Shown here: piece by piece, positions 54,121 to 63,900 of the stretch
Layout: each line of letters opens with the position of its first letter
Position numbering within the stretch: position 1 is the first letter of the stretch
DNA from: Prolixibacteraceae bacterium
GTDB taxonomy: Bacteria; Bacteroidota; Bacteroidia; Bacteroidales; Prolixibacteraceae
NCBI GenBank assembly: GCA_019459525.1
Contig: JAIBEY010000030.1
Span: 1-64,000 of the forward strand
Reading direction: 5' to 3'
DNA: 64,000 nucleotides
The notes under the pieces: generated by a model
The model's database searches: none
The model's input: the letters and a program-made list of their open reading frames with translations, nothing else
Told to the model about the DNA's origin: nothing
Position numbers and translations under genes: made by a program

Positions 54121-55233
54121 TTATGGCTTACTTTGTGCTTCAATCTCGGCAAACATCGTTTTGAAGCAATTGGTTTGTGTATTCACGCCTTCTTTCGCGT
54201 CGGTTTTTCGTCCGTAATATTCGTCCATAAACTGTCCGGCGCCAGACCAGATGGTTTGCATCATTCCCTGAAAACGATCTTTCATTTCAGGAGTTACCGA
54301 GGCACGGAACCGAAACATATCCTGTGTTTGTTTCACAGCATTCCCCGGATTTCGCCACGGACAGCTTACCACATTGAAGCCTTTGGTGGCAAAATAAACG
54401 GCAGTTTGGTCGGGGCGTTCATAGTGCCAGTCGCAAATCATTACATCTTTATATATCCGATCGATAGCACGATGCGTATTATTCATACTGGCTTCCCACA
54501 TGCCCATTCCGGTGGTTTTGCCGTCAATCAGGCGGTCGCCCCAAATCCAAAGCTGACGGTTTTTCTGTGCCAGATGATTGCGAATCAGGTTTACTTCTCC
54601 GGCAAACAGTTCGGCTTTATCGTGCCCCGAACAGCGTGGACATTTATCGTCGCCAATGTAAAAAACCTCGTCCATCCCGGCATGAAAAGCATCGGTTTCA
54701 AATGCATCGCAAATCTCGTCCATGAGCGCAAAAACGATCGGATGCACATCGGGATGTAGTGGACAATAGCTTTTGCAATACAATCCATCGGCATTAGGCC
54801 AAACATATTTTTCGGGCATTTTTACCTGTGGAGTTTCGTCAAATTGCGGATAAACTTTCAGCAAGTTTTCAAGGCCGCTTGCCCACGATTGATGCCCCAA
54901 CAAATTAACCTGCGGAATAATCCGGATCTGATTTTTACGGCAAACATCGACCAGTTTTTTTACATCGGCATTCGAGAGGGCAATCTTATTGCGCAATTCA
55001 GGATGGCTTTCGTACTGGTAATTGTAATCGACACGAAGAATCAGTGTATTCACTTTTCGTGGGGCAAGTTCTTCATCAATAAACTTTACAAAAGCTTCTA
55101 CTTCATTGGTTTGTGGAGCAGCGATGCAAAAGCCACGGACGGGTAGCTGGTCGTTCTTCGCAGGTTGGGCCAGCGAAGTATTTCCCCAAATCAGGGAAAG
55201 ACAGGCAAGTAGAAGAATAAAAGGTTTGGCCAT
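54121..55233 (-). CDS. GH20-like beta-N-acetylhexosaminidase
   Basis: A 370-aa protein with a signal peptide (FILLLACLSLIWGNTSLAQ) and a barrel containing FHAGMDEVFYIGDDKCPRC. The adjacent Asp-Glu fits the GH20 HxGxDE motif, in which Glu is the acid/base and Asp stabilises the N-acetyl intermediate. It lacks the usual N-terminal GH20b domain, so it is shorter than typical hexosaminidases. The acyltransferase gene follows on the same strand after about 140 bp. It probably removes terminal N-acetylhexosamines in the periplasm. Confidence 0.82.
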   Translation of the reverse strand: MAKPFILLLACLSLIWGNTSLAQPAKNDQLPVRGFCIAAPQTNEVEAFVKFIDEELAPRKVNTLILRVDYNYQYESHPELRNKIALSNADVKKLVDVCRKNQIRIIPQVNLLGHQSWASGLENLLKVYPQFDETPQVKMPEKYVWPNADGLYCKSYCPLHPDVHPIVFALMDEICDAFETDAFHAGMDEVFYIGDDKCPRCSGHDKAELFAGEVNLIRNHLAQKNRQLWIWGDRLIDGKTTGMGMWEASMNNTHRAIDRIYKDVMICDWHYERPDQTAVYFATKGFNVVSCPWRNPGNAVKQTQDMFRFRASVTPEMKDRFQGMMQTIWSGAGQFMDEYYGRKTDAKEGVNTQTNCFKTMFAEIEAQSKP

Positions 55234-55322
55234 GATATCAGGTGGTTTATGGTTAATATTCGGGTAGCCAAGTTGGGGAAATTTTCGGGAGAATGCAAAC
55301 CTGTTTGTAGGCCAGAAGGCCG

Positions 55323-57248
55323 CTAATTGACCACCATTTTCACCGTTTTATTTTGGGTTTTGGTTTGCACTTCGGCCACGTATAACCCTTTACGAAGATT
55401 CGAAACATCTATCCGCGAATCTTCAGCCTGCAGCTTTGTTTGGCTTACTGTCCGTCCATTCACATCCACTATCCGGAGCGTTTCTTTTCCTGAAAAGCCG
55501 GGCAACAACACCCGTATTTTTTTCGAAACGTATTCCGGAATAATCTGAATTTCCATGATTTCGGAAACATGAATAACCGGTAAAATTTTATCCACTTTAG
55601 CAATGAGCCATTTATCCGGATCAAATTCAATTTTATCGAAAGGCAGGTCCGAAATGTCGAATACCTGATCTTGCTGCGTGAGTTTCAGGCGAAGGTCTTT
55701 CGATTGTCCATCCTGCCAAATCCGGATTGGAACTGTTACTTCAAAGAAACTGACCGAAGCGTGCGACGGACTCTGATTGATCCGAAGTTTTTGTTTTGCC
55801 GGATTTACGGCATCGGGGAAATAGCTCAACTGAAAAGTCGGGTACCCTTCACCATAATACCAATCCTTAAAAAATTCGGTAAAGCTGGTATCGGCAACTG
55901 TTTCCATGTGCTTAACAAACTTTTCGTGTGTGGCAAACCCGTTGGCAACCGAGGGATCGGTCAGGTAGTTTTTCAAACCCTGAAAAAACAGTTCGTCACC
56001 CATTTCCCATCGAAGCATGTGCAGCAAATAAGCTCCTTTGGAGTACGACAAACGACCGTTAAATATGCGGTTCACATCGGTAGTATCGGCCACATAAACC
56101 GAACCGCCGGAAGAAGAAGTGATTCGCGAAACCTGATTGTTCTTCCATGTAGGCCACCAAACGCCATCCTGAAGATTTTCGAAAACCAAGCCTGTCAGGT
56201 AAGTTGCAAAACCTTCGTTTAGCCAGATATCGTGCCAGCTCGCCAGCGTAATATAGTCGCCAAACCACTGGTGGGCCATTTCGTGCGCCACAAGTTCGTA
56301 ATCGAGGCTGACCATAAAACTCATCGTCTGATGTTCCATCCCTCCGTTCCATCCAAATTGGGCATGTCCGTACTTTTCTGAAGCAAATGGATAAGTGATC
56401 AGTTTTTTATTGTAGAAATCCATGATGCTAAGGGTTTCGGCCGATTTTGATTTGGCTGTTGCCAGGTATTCCGGATAAATGTAATTCAGGATTTCGATCT
56501 TTTTGCCATCCGACAGTTCCAGAAAGTCGGAATACGTTTCGTAGTTGGTGACGGCAATGGCAACCAGGTAAGTCGCAATGGGATAGCGGTGTTTCCAGTG
56601 AGCGGTCCGATTGTTTCCTACAACTAAATCCGAGATCAGTTTCCCGTTGCTGGCAGCTTTGTACTGGCTGGGAGTAGTTATCAAAACATCCATCGAGTCT
56701 ATTTTATCGGCCAAACTCTCTTTACAGGGCCACCAATCGCGGGCCCCGTAAGGTTCCGATAAAGTAAAGATAACCGGAACAGACTGGTGTGTCGATGCGG
56801 TGAATGAACCCATTCCGGTTTGGGGAGGCGCTCCGTGGTAATAAACTTCTACCGAGCCAAGTGCATTTTTTTTCTCCGGCACAGGTAATGAAATACTTAT
56901 TTTGTTGGCCAAATGCTGAAAAACAAGCTTCTGCTGATTGTACTTAACCGAATCAACCAACATTTCAGTAGCCAGATCGAACGAAATCGTGGCAACATCG
57001 TCTTTCTGAAATTTTACAGAAGAAAAAACCGATCCGGCTATGTAATTTACCGCCGGATCAACCGTAAAATTCAGCTTTTGGTAGGTCACATCATAATCAG
57101 CATAACCTTCTGATTCGGCAAACCGGGCTGATTTGTGATAAAACCGGCTCTCGTTCCCGGCCATTTTATCATTAAAATCAGGATCGGGAGCCTGAGCAAA
57201 GGCACCGTACGCGATAAAAATCAAGACTGGAAATAGAAAATTTTTCAT
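55323..57248 (-). CDS. M1-family aminopeptidase with T9SS sorting domain
   Basis: A 641-aa secreted metallopeptidase. A signal peptide (MKNFLFPVLIFIAYGAFAQ) is followed by an N-terminal beta domain. The catalytic domain has the exopeptidase motif WNGGMEHQT and zinc motif VAHEMAHQWFGD with the distal Glu in WLNEGFATYL. Residues from about 565 form a C-terminal T9SS sorting domain ending LRKGLYVAEVQTKTQNK. It is probably surface-exposed or secreted and trims peptides. The ATG at 57248 is used; only a TTG lies just upstream. Confidence 0.92.
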   Translation of the reverse strand: MKNFLFPVLIFIAYGAFAQAPDPDFNDKMAGNESRFYHKSARFAESEGYADYDVTYQKLNFTVDPAVNYIAGSVFSSVKFQKDDVATISFDLATEMLVDSVKYNQQKLVFQHLANKISISLPVPEKKNALGSVEVYYHGAPPQTGMGSFTASTHQSVPVIFTLSEPYGARDWWPCKESLADKIDSMDVLITTPSQYKAASNGKLISDLVVGNNRTAHWKHRYPIATYLVAIAVTNYETYSDFLELSDGKKIEILNYIYPEYLATAKSKSAETLSIMDFYNKKLITYPFASEKYGHAQFGWNGGMEHQTMSFMVSLDYELVAHEMAHQWFGDYITLASWHDIWLNEGFATYLTGLVFENLQDGVWWPTWKNNQVSRITSSSGGSVYVADTTDVNRIFNGRLSYSKGAYLLHMLRWEMGDELFFQGLKNYLTDPSVANGFATHEKFVKHMETVADTSFTEFFKDWYYGEGYPTFQLSYFPDAVNPAKQKLRINQSPSHASVSFFEVTVPIRIWQDGQSKDLRLKLTQQDQVFDISDLPFDKIEFDPDKWLIAKVDKILPVIHVSEIMEIQIIPEYVSKKIRVLLPGFSGKETLRIVDVNGRTVSQTKLQAEDSRIDVSNLRKGLYVAEVQTKTQNKTVKMVVN

Positions 57249-57254
57249 GTACAA

Positions 57255-57704
57255 TTTGCTTCAACTTCAGAAAACATCCAGAAATACTTACCTACGAATA
57301 TAATAAAATCAGGTATTGAAATCTTCGGAATTGCCTGGTTTCTGTATGTTGTGTAGCTGAATTCATGCGCCTTAATTTCTGAAAACCAGCGCACAGGGAT
57401 CAGAAAAAAAAAATAAAAAAGCCGGACAACTAGTACATTTGGTGTCCGGCATAATTCTGCTTTCTGAAGTTTAACCTGATGATATCTCGTCTGAATAAAA
57501 CGTCAATTTTTTGATTCGTCAATTCAATTCCAAAGAAACACGGCAATTGTGTGAAACGATGTCAAAAAGCCTCAATAAAATCAAAAGAAACTAAAATTTT
57601 GTTAATCAGGTTAAATCTGATGTCATTTCGGTTAATTACAGACTATGTAAGATGGGTTTCCAAAAATGTTTCCTACCTTCAACTAAAATTTAATACCTTT
57701 TAGA
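57255..57704. other. Intergenic region upstream of rnr with minus-strand hairpin
   Basis: 450 bp with no supported ORF. GCCGGACA (57421-57428) and TGTCCGGC (57443-57450) form an 8-bp stem. On the minus strand it is followed by a T-rich tract (57395-57420), so it is a good terminator for minus-strand transcription. No minus-strand gene lies between it and rnr. It may close a small RNA or act as an attenuator in the 5' leader of the M1 peptidase gene. Confidence 0.5.
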
Positions 57705-59909
57705 ATGGCAAAGAATAAGAAAAAAGCCAAATTGGTTGAAACCTACAATAAACCAAAGCTTAAAAATGCAATACTCACCGTTTTTTACGACCAGCCCGAA
57801 CGAACTTTCAACTATAAACAAATAGCAGAACTGCTCAAAATCAAAGATCCGGAAATTACCAAACTGGTTTTTGTGGTACTCGAAGAGCTGACTGAAAACG
57901 ACAGTCTTCAGAGTGTTCAACGCGGAAAATACAAACTGAAATCGCGCGGCGGAACCATTTGCGGGAAAGTTGAAATTCAACCTCAGGGTTTTGCCTACGT
58001 CGTTTCCGAAGAAATTGACAAGCCCGTTTTAATATCGGGCCGGAACCTGAACCATGCCATGGAAGGCGACAAAGTGAAGGTGAATTTATACGCCATGCGC
58101 AAAAAGCAGCAACCCGAAGGCGAAGTGATTGAAATTGTGGAACGTGCCAAATCTGTGTTTGTAGGCACAATCTCCAAGTCGCGTAATTTTGCGTTTTTCA
58201 TCCCTTCAGGAAAAGCAGCTTTCGATTTATTTATCCCGAACGAAAAACTGAACGGGGCCAAAGACGGTCAGAAAGCTATTGCCCGGATTACCGAATGGCC
58301 AGCCCGTGCTAAAAATCCGTTTGGCGAAATCATTGAAGTGCTGGGCGATGTGGGCGACAACAATGCTGAAATGCACGCCATTTTGGCCGAATACGATTTG
58401 CCGCTTCGTTTCCCCGAAAATGTGCTGAAGGCTGCAGAAAAAATTCCGGATGAAATTTCGGACGAAGAAATACAAAAACGCCGCGATATGCGCGGGGTAA
58501 CCACTATCACCATCGACCCGGCTGATGCCAAAGATTTTGACGATGCGCTATCTGTCCGGAAACTGGATAACGGGCATTGGGAAGTGGGCGTTCACATTGC
58601 CGATGTTTCGCATTACGTGAAACCGGGAACCATACTCGACGATGAAGCCTACGAACGGGCCACATCCGTATATTTGGTCGATCGCGTGGTGCCCATGCTT
58701 CCGGAGAAATTGTCGAACGGCGTTTGCTCACTTCGGCCCAATGAGGATAAACTTTGCTTTTCGGCTATTTTTCAGCTAAATGATGAAGCCGAAATCCTGA
58801 AACAATGGTTCGGACGAACTGTAATTCATTCCAACAAACGATTTGCCTACGAAGAAGCGCAGGCCATCATCGAAACCGGCGAAGGAGAGCTGAAAGACGA
58901 AGTGCTGACACTGCAACGACTGGCCGTAAAACTGCGGGAAGCCCGTTTCAAAAAGGGCTCGATCGCTTTTGAGCGTGTTGAGGTCAAATTTAACATCGAC
59001 GAAAATGGGAAACCGCTTTCGGTGTATTTCAAGGAAGCCAAAGAGAGCAACCAGTTGGTCGAAGAATTTATGTTGCTGGCAAACAAACGGGTAGCCGAAT
59101 TTATTGGTAAAACCGACGATAAAAAAACGCCGCCAACCTTTGTTTACCGCATCCACGACAAACCAGACCCGGATAAACTGATGAATTTCAATCATTTCAT
59201 CCATAAATTTGGGTACGGATTATTGCTGGGTACGCCCGGGCAAATTTCCAAATCGATGAATCAGTTGATGACCAACGTGAAGGGCAAAAACGAGCAGAAT
59301 GTGATTGAAACACTGGCTATCCGAACGATGGCCAAAGCGGTGTATTCCACCCGCAATATCGGCCACTACGGACTGTCATTCGAATATTATACACACTTCA
59401 CTTCGCCTATCCGCCGTTACCCCGATGTGATGGTTCACCGCCTGCTCGAACGTTACCTGGATGGCGGGAAAACAGCCAATGCACAGAAATATGAGGATAT
59501 GTGCAAGCACTCGTCTGACATGGAAAATAAAGCCGCCAACGCCGAACGGTCGTCGATCAAATACAAACAGGTAGAGTTTATGCAGGACAAGATCGGGGAG
59601 GAATTTATGGGTGTCATTTCCGGAGTTACCGATTGGGGAATTTATGTAGAGCTCGAAAACAAATGTGAAGGCATGGTTTCGGTTAATTCGCTCGATGATG
59701 ATTTTTATATTTTTGATGAAAAAAATTATTGCCTGACAGGTCGCCATTCACACCGGACATACCAGTTGGGCGATGAGGTAAAAGTAGAAATAACAAGGGC
59801 CAACCTGGAGAAGAAACAGCTTGATTTTAGGCTGGTAAAAGAAAAGGGAGGCAGCGAAAAAAATCAATTTTTTCGACCCGAAAACAAAAAAAAGGGACGA
59901 AGATTATAA
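57705..59909 (+). CDS. rnr: Ribonuclease R
   Basis: A 734-aa RNase II/R-family 3'-5' exoribonuclease. An N-terminal winged helix and cold-shock OB domains lie at about 20-220. The RNB catalytic domain at about 255-590 contains TIDPADAKDFDDALS with the Asp cluster that binds magnesium, and FTSPIRRYPDVMVHRLLE. A C-terminal S1 domain (about 625-715, GVISGVTDWGIYVELEN) and a Lys-rich tail follow. It degrades structured RNA in quality control. A TetR-type gene follows 87 bp downstream. Confidence 0.95.
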   Translation: MAKNKKKAKLVETYNKPKLKNAILTVFYDQPERTFNYKQIAELLKIKDPEITKLVFVVLEELTENDSLQSVQRGKYKLKSRGGTICGKVEIQPQGFAYVVSEEIDKPVLISGRNLNHAMEGDKVKVNLYAMRKKQQPEGEVIEIVERAKSVFVGTISKSRNFAFFIPSGKAAFDLFIPNEKLNGAKDGQKAIARITEWPARAKNPFGEIIEVLGDVGDNNAEMHAILAEYDLPLRFPENVLKAAEKIPDEISDEEIQKRRDMRGVTTITIDPADAKDFDDALSVRKLDNGHWEVGVHIADVSHYVKPGTILDDEAYERATSVYLVDRVVPMLPEKLSNGVCSLRPNEDKLCFSAIFQLNDEAEILKQWFGRTVIHSNKRFAYEEAQAIIETGEGELKDEVLTLQRLAVKLREARFKKGSIAFERVEVKFNIDENGKPLSVYFKEAKESNQLVEEFMLLANKRVAEFIGKTDDKKTPPTFVYRIHDKPDPDKLMNFNHFIHKFGYGLLLGTPGQISKSMNQLMTNVKGKNEQNVIETLAIRTMAKAVYSTRNIGHYGLSFEYYTHFTSPIRRYPDVMVHRLLERYLDGGKTANAQKYEDMCKHSSDMENKAANAERSSIKYKQVEFMQDKIGEEFMGVISGVTDWGIYVELENKCEGMVSVNSLDDDFYIFDEKNYCLTGRHSHRTYQLGDEVKVEITRANLEKKQLDFRLVKEKGGSEKNQFFRPENKKKGRRL

Positions 59910-59996
59910 AAATTAGAAAATGTGGAGTTTCTTTGTAGTATCATGAGAGATTATCTGATGACAAAGAATCATATTTTGAACTGACTGAATAAACCT

Positions 59997-60608
59997 TTGG
60001 TTATGGTGATGAATTTGGAAAACGGGTCGAACAAAAAAGACGCAAATCGCGAAAGTATCCTGAAAATTGCCCAGGAAATCTTCAGTAAATACGGATACAA
60101 AAAAACTACCCTCGACGATATTGCCAATGCTGTCCGCAAAGGGAAAAGTTCGCTGTATTACTATTTTACCAGCAAAGAAGATCTTTTTCAGGCAGTTATT
60201 CAGAAAGAAGTTGACTTGCTCCGGAAAGAACTCGACATTGTAGTCAACCGCAACACCGATCCGGTTGATAAACTTCGGGATTATATCCTTACCAAACTGA
60301 CTACCTTCCGCGGGATGGCCAATTTCTATAATGCTCTCGAAAACGACGTAACAGCCATCGAGTTTATCGAAAACATCAAACACCGCCACCAGCAGGAAGA
60401 AATCAGGATGATTAAACGAATACTGATTGAAGGCGTGCGCAAAAATATTTTTGAAGTTTACGACCTTACCCTGGCAGCAACAGGAATTACAACGGCTATC
60501 AAAGGTCTAGAAATGCCGCTGGCTGCTGGCGACTACAGTAAAGTAAACCTGGAACAAAGCGTTGACAATATCGTAAAAATTCTTTGTTACGGGGTGATGA
60601 AACGATAA
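59997..60608 (+). CDS. TetR/AcrR-family transcriptional regulator
   Basis: A 203-aa protein. The TetR helix-turn-helix lies at about 18-62 (ESILKIAQEIFSKYGYKKTTLDDIANAV and GKSSLYYYFTSKEDLF). The C-terminal all-helical ligand domain has no recognised subfamily. No efflux or lipid gene lies next to it, so its target is unknown. A strong terminator follows. Confidence 0.9.
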   Translation: MVMVMNLENGSNKKDANRESILKIAQEIFSKYGYKKTTLDDIANAVRKGKSSLYYYFTSKEDLFQAVIQKEVDLLRKELDIVVNRNTDPVDKLRDYILTKLTTFRGMANFYNALENDVTAIEFIENIKHRHQQEEIRMIKRILIEGVRKNIFEVYDLTLAATGITTAIKGLEMPLAAGDYSKVNLEQSVDNIVKILCYGVMKR

Positions 60609-60634
60609 AAACGACCACATCTATATACGATCAG

Positions 60635-60660
60635 AACCGGCCCTTCAGCCGGTTTTTTCT
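60635..60660 (+). terminator. Terminator after the TetR-family gene
   Basis: AACCGGC-CCTTCA-GCCGGTT hairpin followed by TTTTCTTTT, 27 bp past the stop. Confidence 0.85.
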
Positions 60661-60833
60661 TTTCCAAACCAACGCAGCCATTTTAGTCGGTTACCCGAAA
60701 TAAGATAAATTAACAGAGCTTATTATCCTATGTTTTCAGGAATTTGTATGTTTGCAGGGATTATACAATTATGGAATATACAGGTTTTGAAAACAACGAA
60801 AATCCACAGCGGTTTTCTTCAGGAAATATGCTA

Positions 60834-62732
60834 ATGAGACTTTTCAAACTAAAAAGCATAGTGCCTCTTTTTATCGGGCTCTCCTTTTTTTACTTGATTT
60901 TTTATACCTCGTGTGCCAACATCGGAAATCCGACAGGCGGTGTAAAAGACTCCATCCCACCGGTGCTGTTCAAAACAATACCCGAACTGAAGAGTACTAA
61001 TTTCAAGGGTTCCGATGTCCGTTTTACCTTCGACGAGTACATTATTCCTGACGAAATAAGCGAGAAGTTGGTTATTTCGCCCCCCATGAAAAAGAAACCT
61101 ATCATTAAAATGAAGGGCAAAACACTGATCGTTGAATTTGCGGATAAGTTGCGCCCGGAAAGCACCTATTCGCTCGATTTTAAAGATGCTGTGGCCGATA
61201 ACAATGAGAAAAATCCGATTAAAGATTTTCGCTTTTCATTCAGTACCGGTGCAACTTTCGACAGCTTGCGTATTTCAGGATATGTAAAAAATGCCCTGAA
61301 CCAGGAACCCGTTGAAAAAGCACTGGTTTTGCTACACCGGACCAAAGAATACACCGCTTTTATTGACAGCATTCCCGATTATATTGGTATGACTGATAAA
61401 GAAGGGCTTTTCCTGATCGATAATGTGGCTCCGGGCGAGTACCGCCTGTATGCCTTAACCGACACCGACAACAGCCTCACATACAACTCGAATGCTGAAT
61501 TAATCGCTTTTGCCGATTCGATACTGATCCCTTCGGCAAAATTTGTTGCTGAAACCGATACCGTTGTACAGGGAACTGACACCATGGTTGTTTCGGGCCA
61601 TGTTGATTTCTTTCCTGAAACACAATACCTCATGATGTTCGAAGAGGAAAAGTTTGATCAGTTTCTCAACGATTCCAAACGAACCCAGGCCAATAAGTGC
61701 GATTTCTATTTTTCTGAGTCGCTCAGCGATTCGTTCCGGATAAATTTACTAAAACCAGTGACCGACAAGGAATGGTCGTTTATTGAAGCCAACCAGAAAA
61801 AAGACTCCATAACCGTTTGGCTTACCGATACTATTATCAGTAACAACGATTCGCTTAAATTTGAACTTCAGTACGAAGCGCTGGATTCGCTCGATCACCT
61901 GGTGCTGAAACGCGACACCGTGGAGCTGATTTATGCCGCACCCAAAGCTGCCAAGCCCAAGCGGAAAAAGAACGATGTACCTGAAGTACAAACCATTAAT
62001 TTATCCAATAACATCAATTCCTCGGCGCACGATTTGTACCAACGCATTCAGATTGAGGCCCCGGAACCTCTTGCTTCATTCGATTTAAGCAAGATCAGCC
62101 TCTTTTCGGTGGTTGATACCGTAAAAACCAAGCTGCCGATTGTGGTTCTGAAGGATACCAATTCCATCCGGAAATATTACATTGAACATACCTGGGAGCC
62201 CAATTCCAGCTACATTTTCCAAATTGATTCGGCTGCTGCACGCAACATATACGGGCACCCCAGCAATAAAACCGACCAAAAATTCCGCACTCAGAAAGAA
62301 GATTATTACGGCAAAATTTACCTGACTATTTCCGGACTTTCGGGCCCTGCACTTATTCAGCTTCTGGCCAACGACAAAGACGAGAAAGTTCTTCAGAAAA
62401 TTCAGATCCTGGGCGATGGAAAAATTGAATTTCCTTACCTGAAGCCTGAAAAGTATAAGATCAGACTAACCTTGGATGCAAATAAAAACGGGAAATGGGA
62501 TACCGGTTTTCTGGCCGGGAATTTACAGCCTGAGCAGGTGGTCTATTATCCGAAAATTATAAAAATACGTTCAAACTTCGACATCAAGGAAAACTGGGAA
62601 ATCGATTATAGTGCGGATTATAAAAAAGTACTGATTGACGAAGAAGCCGAAAAAGAAAAGGCCAGAAAAAAAGAACAAGCTAAAAAAGACGCTGCAAAAG
62701 CAGAAAACGATGCAAGAAAACCAGGTGAGTAA
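60834..62732 (+). CDS. Ig-like (Big_5-type) lipoprotein
   Basis: A 632-aa protein starting MRLFKLKSIVPLFIGL, with a hydrophobic signal and a lipobox ending FYTSC, so it is probably an outer-membrane lipoprotein. An Ig-like Big_5 domain follows at about 35-135 (VKDSIPPVLFKTIPELKS... RFSFSTG), then a carboxypeptidase-regulatory-like segment, further beta domains and a basic C-terminal tail. The ATG at 60834 is preferred to a frame start 90 bp upstream because it gives a proper lipoprotein signal. The tail overlaps the DUF3108 gene by 23 bp. Conserved Bacteroidota protein of unknown role, probably in the envelope. Confidence 0.82.
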   Translation: MRLFKLKSIVPLFIGLSFFYLIFYTSCANIGNPTGGVKDSIPPVLFKTIPELKSTNFKGSDVRFTFDEYIIPDEISEKLVISPPMKKKPIIKMKGKTLIVEFADKLRPESTYSLDFKDAVADNNEKNPIKDFRFSFSTGATFDSLRISGYVKNALNQEPVEKALVLLHRTKEYTAFIDSIPDYIGMTDKEGLFLIDNVAPGEYRLYALTDTDNSLTYNSNAELIAFADSILIPSAKFVAETDTVVQGTDTMVVSGHVDFFPETQYLMMFEEEKFDQFLNDSKRTQANKCDFYFSESLSDSFRINLLKPVTDKEWSFIEANQKKDSITVWLTDTIISNNDSLKFELQYEALDSLDHLVLKRDTVELIYAAPKAAKPKRKKNDVPEVQTINLSNNINSSAHDLYQRIQIEAPEPLASFDLSKISLFSVVDTVKTKLPIVVLKDTNSIRKYYIEHTWEPNSSYIFQIDSAAARNIYGHPSNKTDQKFRTQKEDYYGKIYLTISGLSGPALIQLLANDKDEKVLQKIQILGDGKIEFPYLKPEKYKIRLTLDANKNGKWDTGFLAGNLQPEQVVYYPKIIKIRSNFDIKENWEIDYSADYKKVLIDEEAEKEKARKKEQAKKDAAKAENDARKPGE

Positions 62733-63534
62733 ATATTGGCTTTTGCTGATGTTTTTTTTGGTGTTTTTTTCTCCGTTCGGGGCAACGGCTCAAAGTGCCG
62801 ACTTCCCGTTTAAGAGTGGTGAATACGCACGTTACGGCGCCTATTACAACTGGCACTTCGTATGGATACAGAGTGGCGATGTTGAATTTACAGCCGACAC
62901 CATTCCGTATAAAGAGCAAAAATCATGGCATTTAAAAGCCATCGGCAAAACATTCAAAGCTTACGATGTACTTTATACCGTGCGCGATACGTTTGAAACG
63001 TACTGCAACTACAATACCTTCCGGCCGGTTTATTCGCGACGTGTGCTAAATCATGCCAAAGACCATTCGTTGCACCAGTATGGGTTCGATTATTCAACCG
63101 GAAAAATTTCAGTCCGGATAAAACAAGAGAAAAAACCGGTATTCCAATCCACGTTGCCTGTCCAGGAAAACACTTACGATTTGCTGGCGACGGCTTACAA
63201 TTTCAGGAAATTTGATTTCAGCAAACTTTTTGTGGGTCAAAAAGTTCCGTATCGGATGTTGGTCGATCGGCAAGTTGACAACCTGTATTTTCGCTACCTG
63301 GGCAAAGAGAATGTGAAGACCAGAAACGGAAAAGAGTTTCGTTGTCACAAAGTTTCTGTATATTTACTGCAAGGTGATTTTTTTCGTGAAGGTGAATACA
63401 TGAAAGTTTGGTTTACCGACGATAAAAACCACTTACCCGTTCAGGTTGAGACTGAAATTCTGGTGGGCACGGTTAAAGCGCTTTTGCTCGAAACCAAGTC
63501 GCTGAAATATCCACTTACATCACAAATAAAATAG
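62710..63534 (+). CDS. DUF3108 envelope protein
   Basis: A 274-aa protein. A signal peptide (YWLLLMFFLVFFSPFGATAQ) precedes the DUF3108 beta-rich domain (FPFKSGEYARYGAYYNWHFVWIQSG... to VQVETEILVG). DUF3108 proteins are periplasmic or outer-membrane associated and of unknown function. The start at 62710 lies inside the end of the previous gene; a longer frame from 62635 would only add a basic stretch ahead of the signal. It is 2 bp before the next small gene. Confidence 0.85.
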   Translation: MQENQVSKYWLLLMFFLVFFSPFGATAQSADFPFKSGEYARYGAYYNWHFVWIQSGDVEFTADTIPYKEQKSWHLKAIGKTFKAYDVLYTVRDTFETYCNYNTFRPVYSRRVLNHAKDHSLHQYGFDYSTGKISVRIKQEKKPVFQSTLPVQENTYDLLATAYNFRKFDFSKLFVGQKVPYRMLVDRQVDNLYFRYLGKENVKTRNGKEFRCHKVSVYLLQGDFFREGEYMKVWFTDDKNHLPVQVETEILVGTVKALLLETKSLKYPLTSQIK

Positions 63535-63536
63535 CT

Positions 63537-63830
63537 ATGACAAGCAGAAGAAGAATAAAAAAAGAAATTGACTATGTAGTATCGGACCTGATTCTGGACT
63601 GTTTAACCTACACGCACCTGTACAAAAAACCCGATGACGAAGAAGCCCTTCAGATTGTTCAGGGAACGCTTATACTTCGGAATGAATTACGCGACCTGGC
63701 CAATCACCCGGAGAAAAAAAGCGAATCGGAAAGTGTAAAAAGTCATTACGACAATATCGCCAAAACCCTTATTGGTGGTGTGGAAGAAGGCTACGGAAAA
63801 CTGGGAAAACTGGTGAATCCGGAAGCTTAA
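63537..63830 (+). CDS. Small conserved-type hypothetical protein (97 aa)
   Basis: A 97-aa, mostly helical, charged protein starting MTSRRRIKKEIDYVVSDLIL, with no signal or membrane segment. It directly follows the DUF3108 gene (2 bp) and precedes a strong terminator, so it ends the three-gene transcript. Function is not recognised. Confidence 0.75.
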   Translation: MTSRRRIKKEIDYVVSDLILDCLTYTHLYKKPDDEEALQIVQGTLILRNELRDLANHPEKKSESESVKSHYDNIAKTLIGGVEEGYGKLGKLVNPEA

Positions 63831-63852
63831 AACCGACTTCTTTAAGTTTTCA

Positions 63853-63900
63853 AAAGACTCATTACCTTACAGCACAACTGTGAGGCAATGAGTCTTTTTT
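63853..63900 (+). terminator. Terminator after the 97-aa gene
   Basis: AAAGACTCATTACCTTACAG pairs with CTGTGAGGCAATGAGTCTTT with a few mismatches, followed by TTT. It closes the envelope cluster. Confidence 0.7.
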
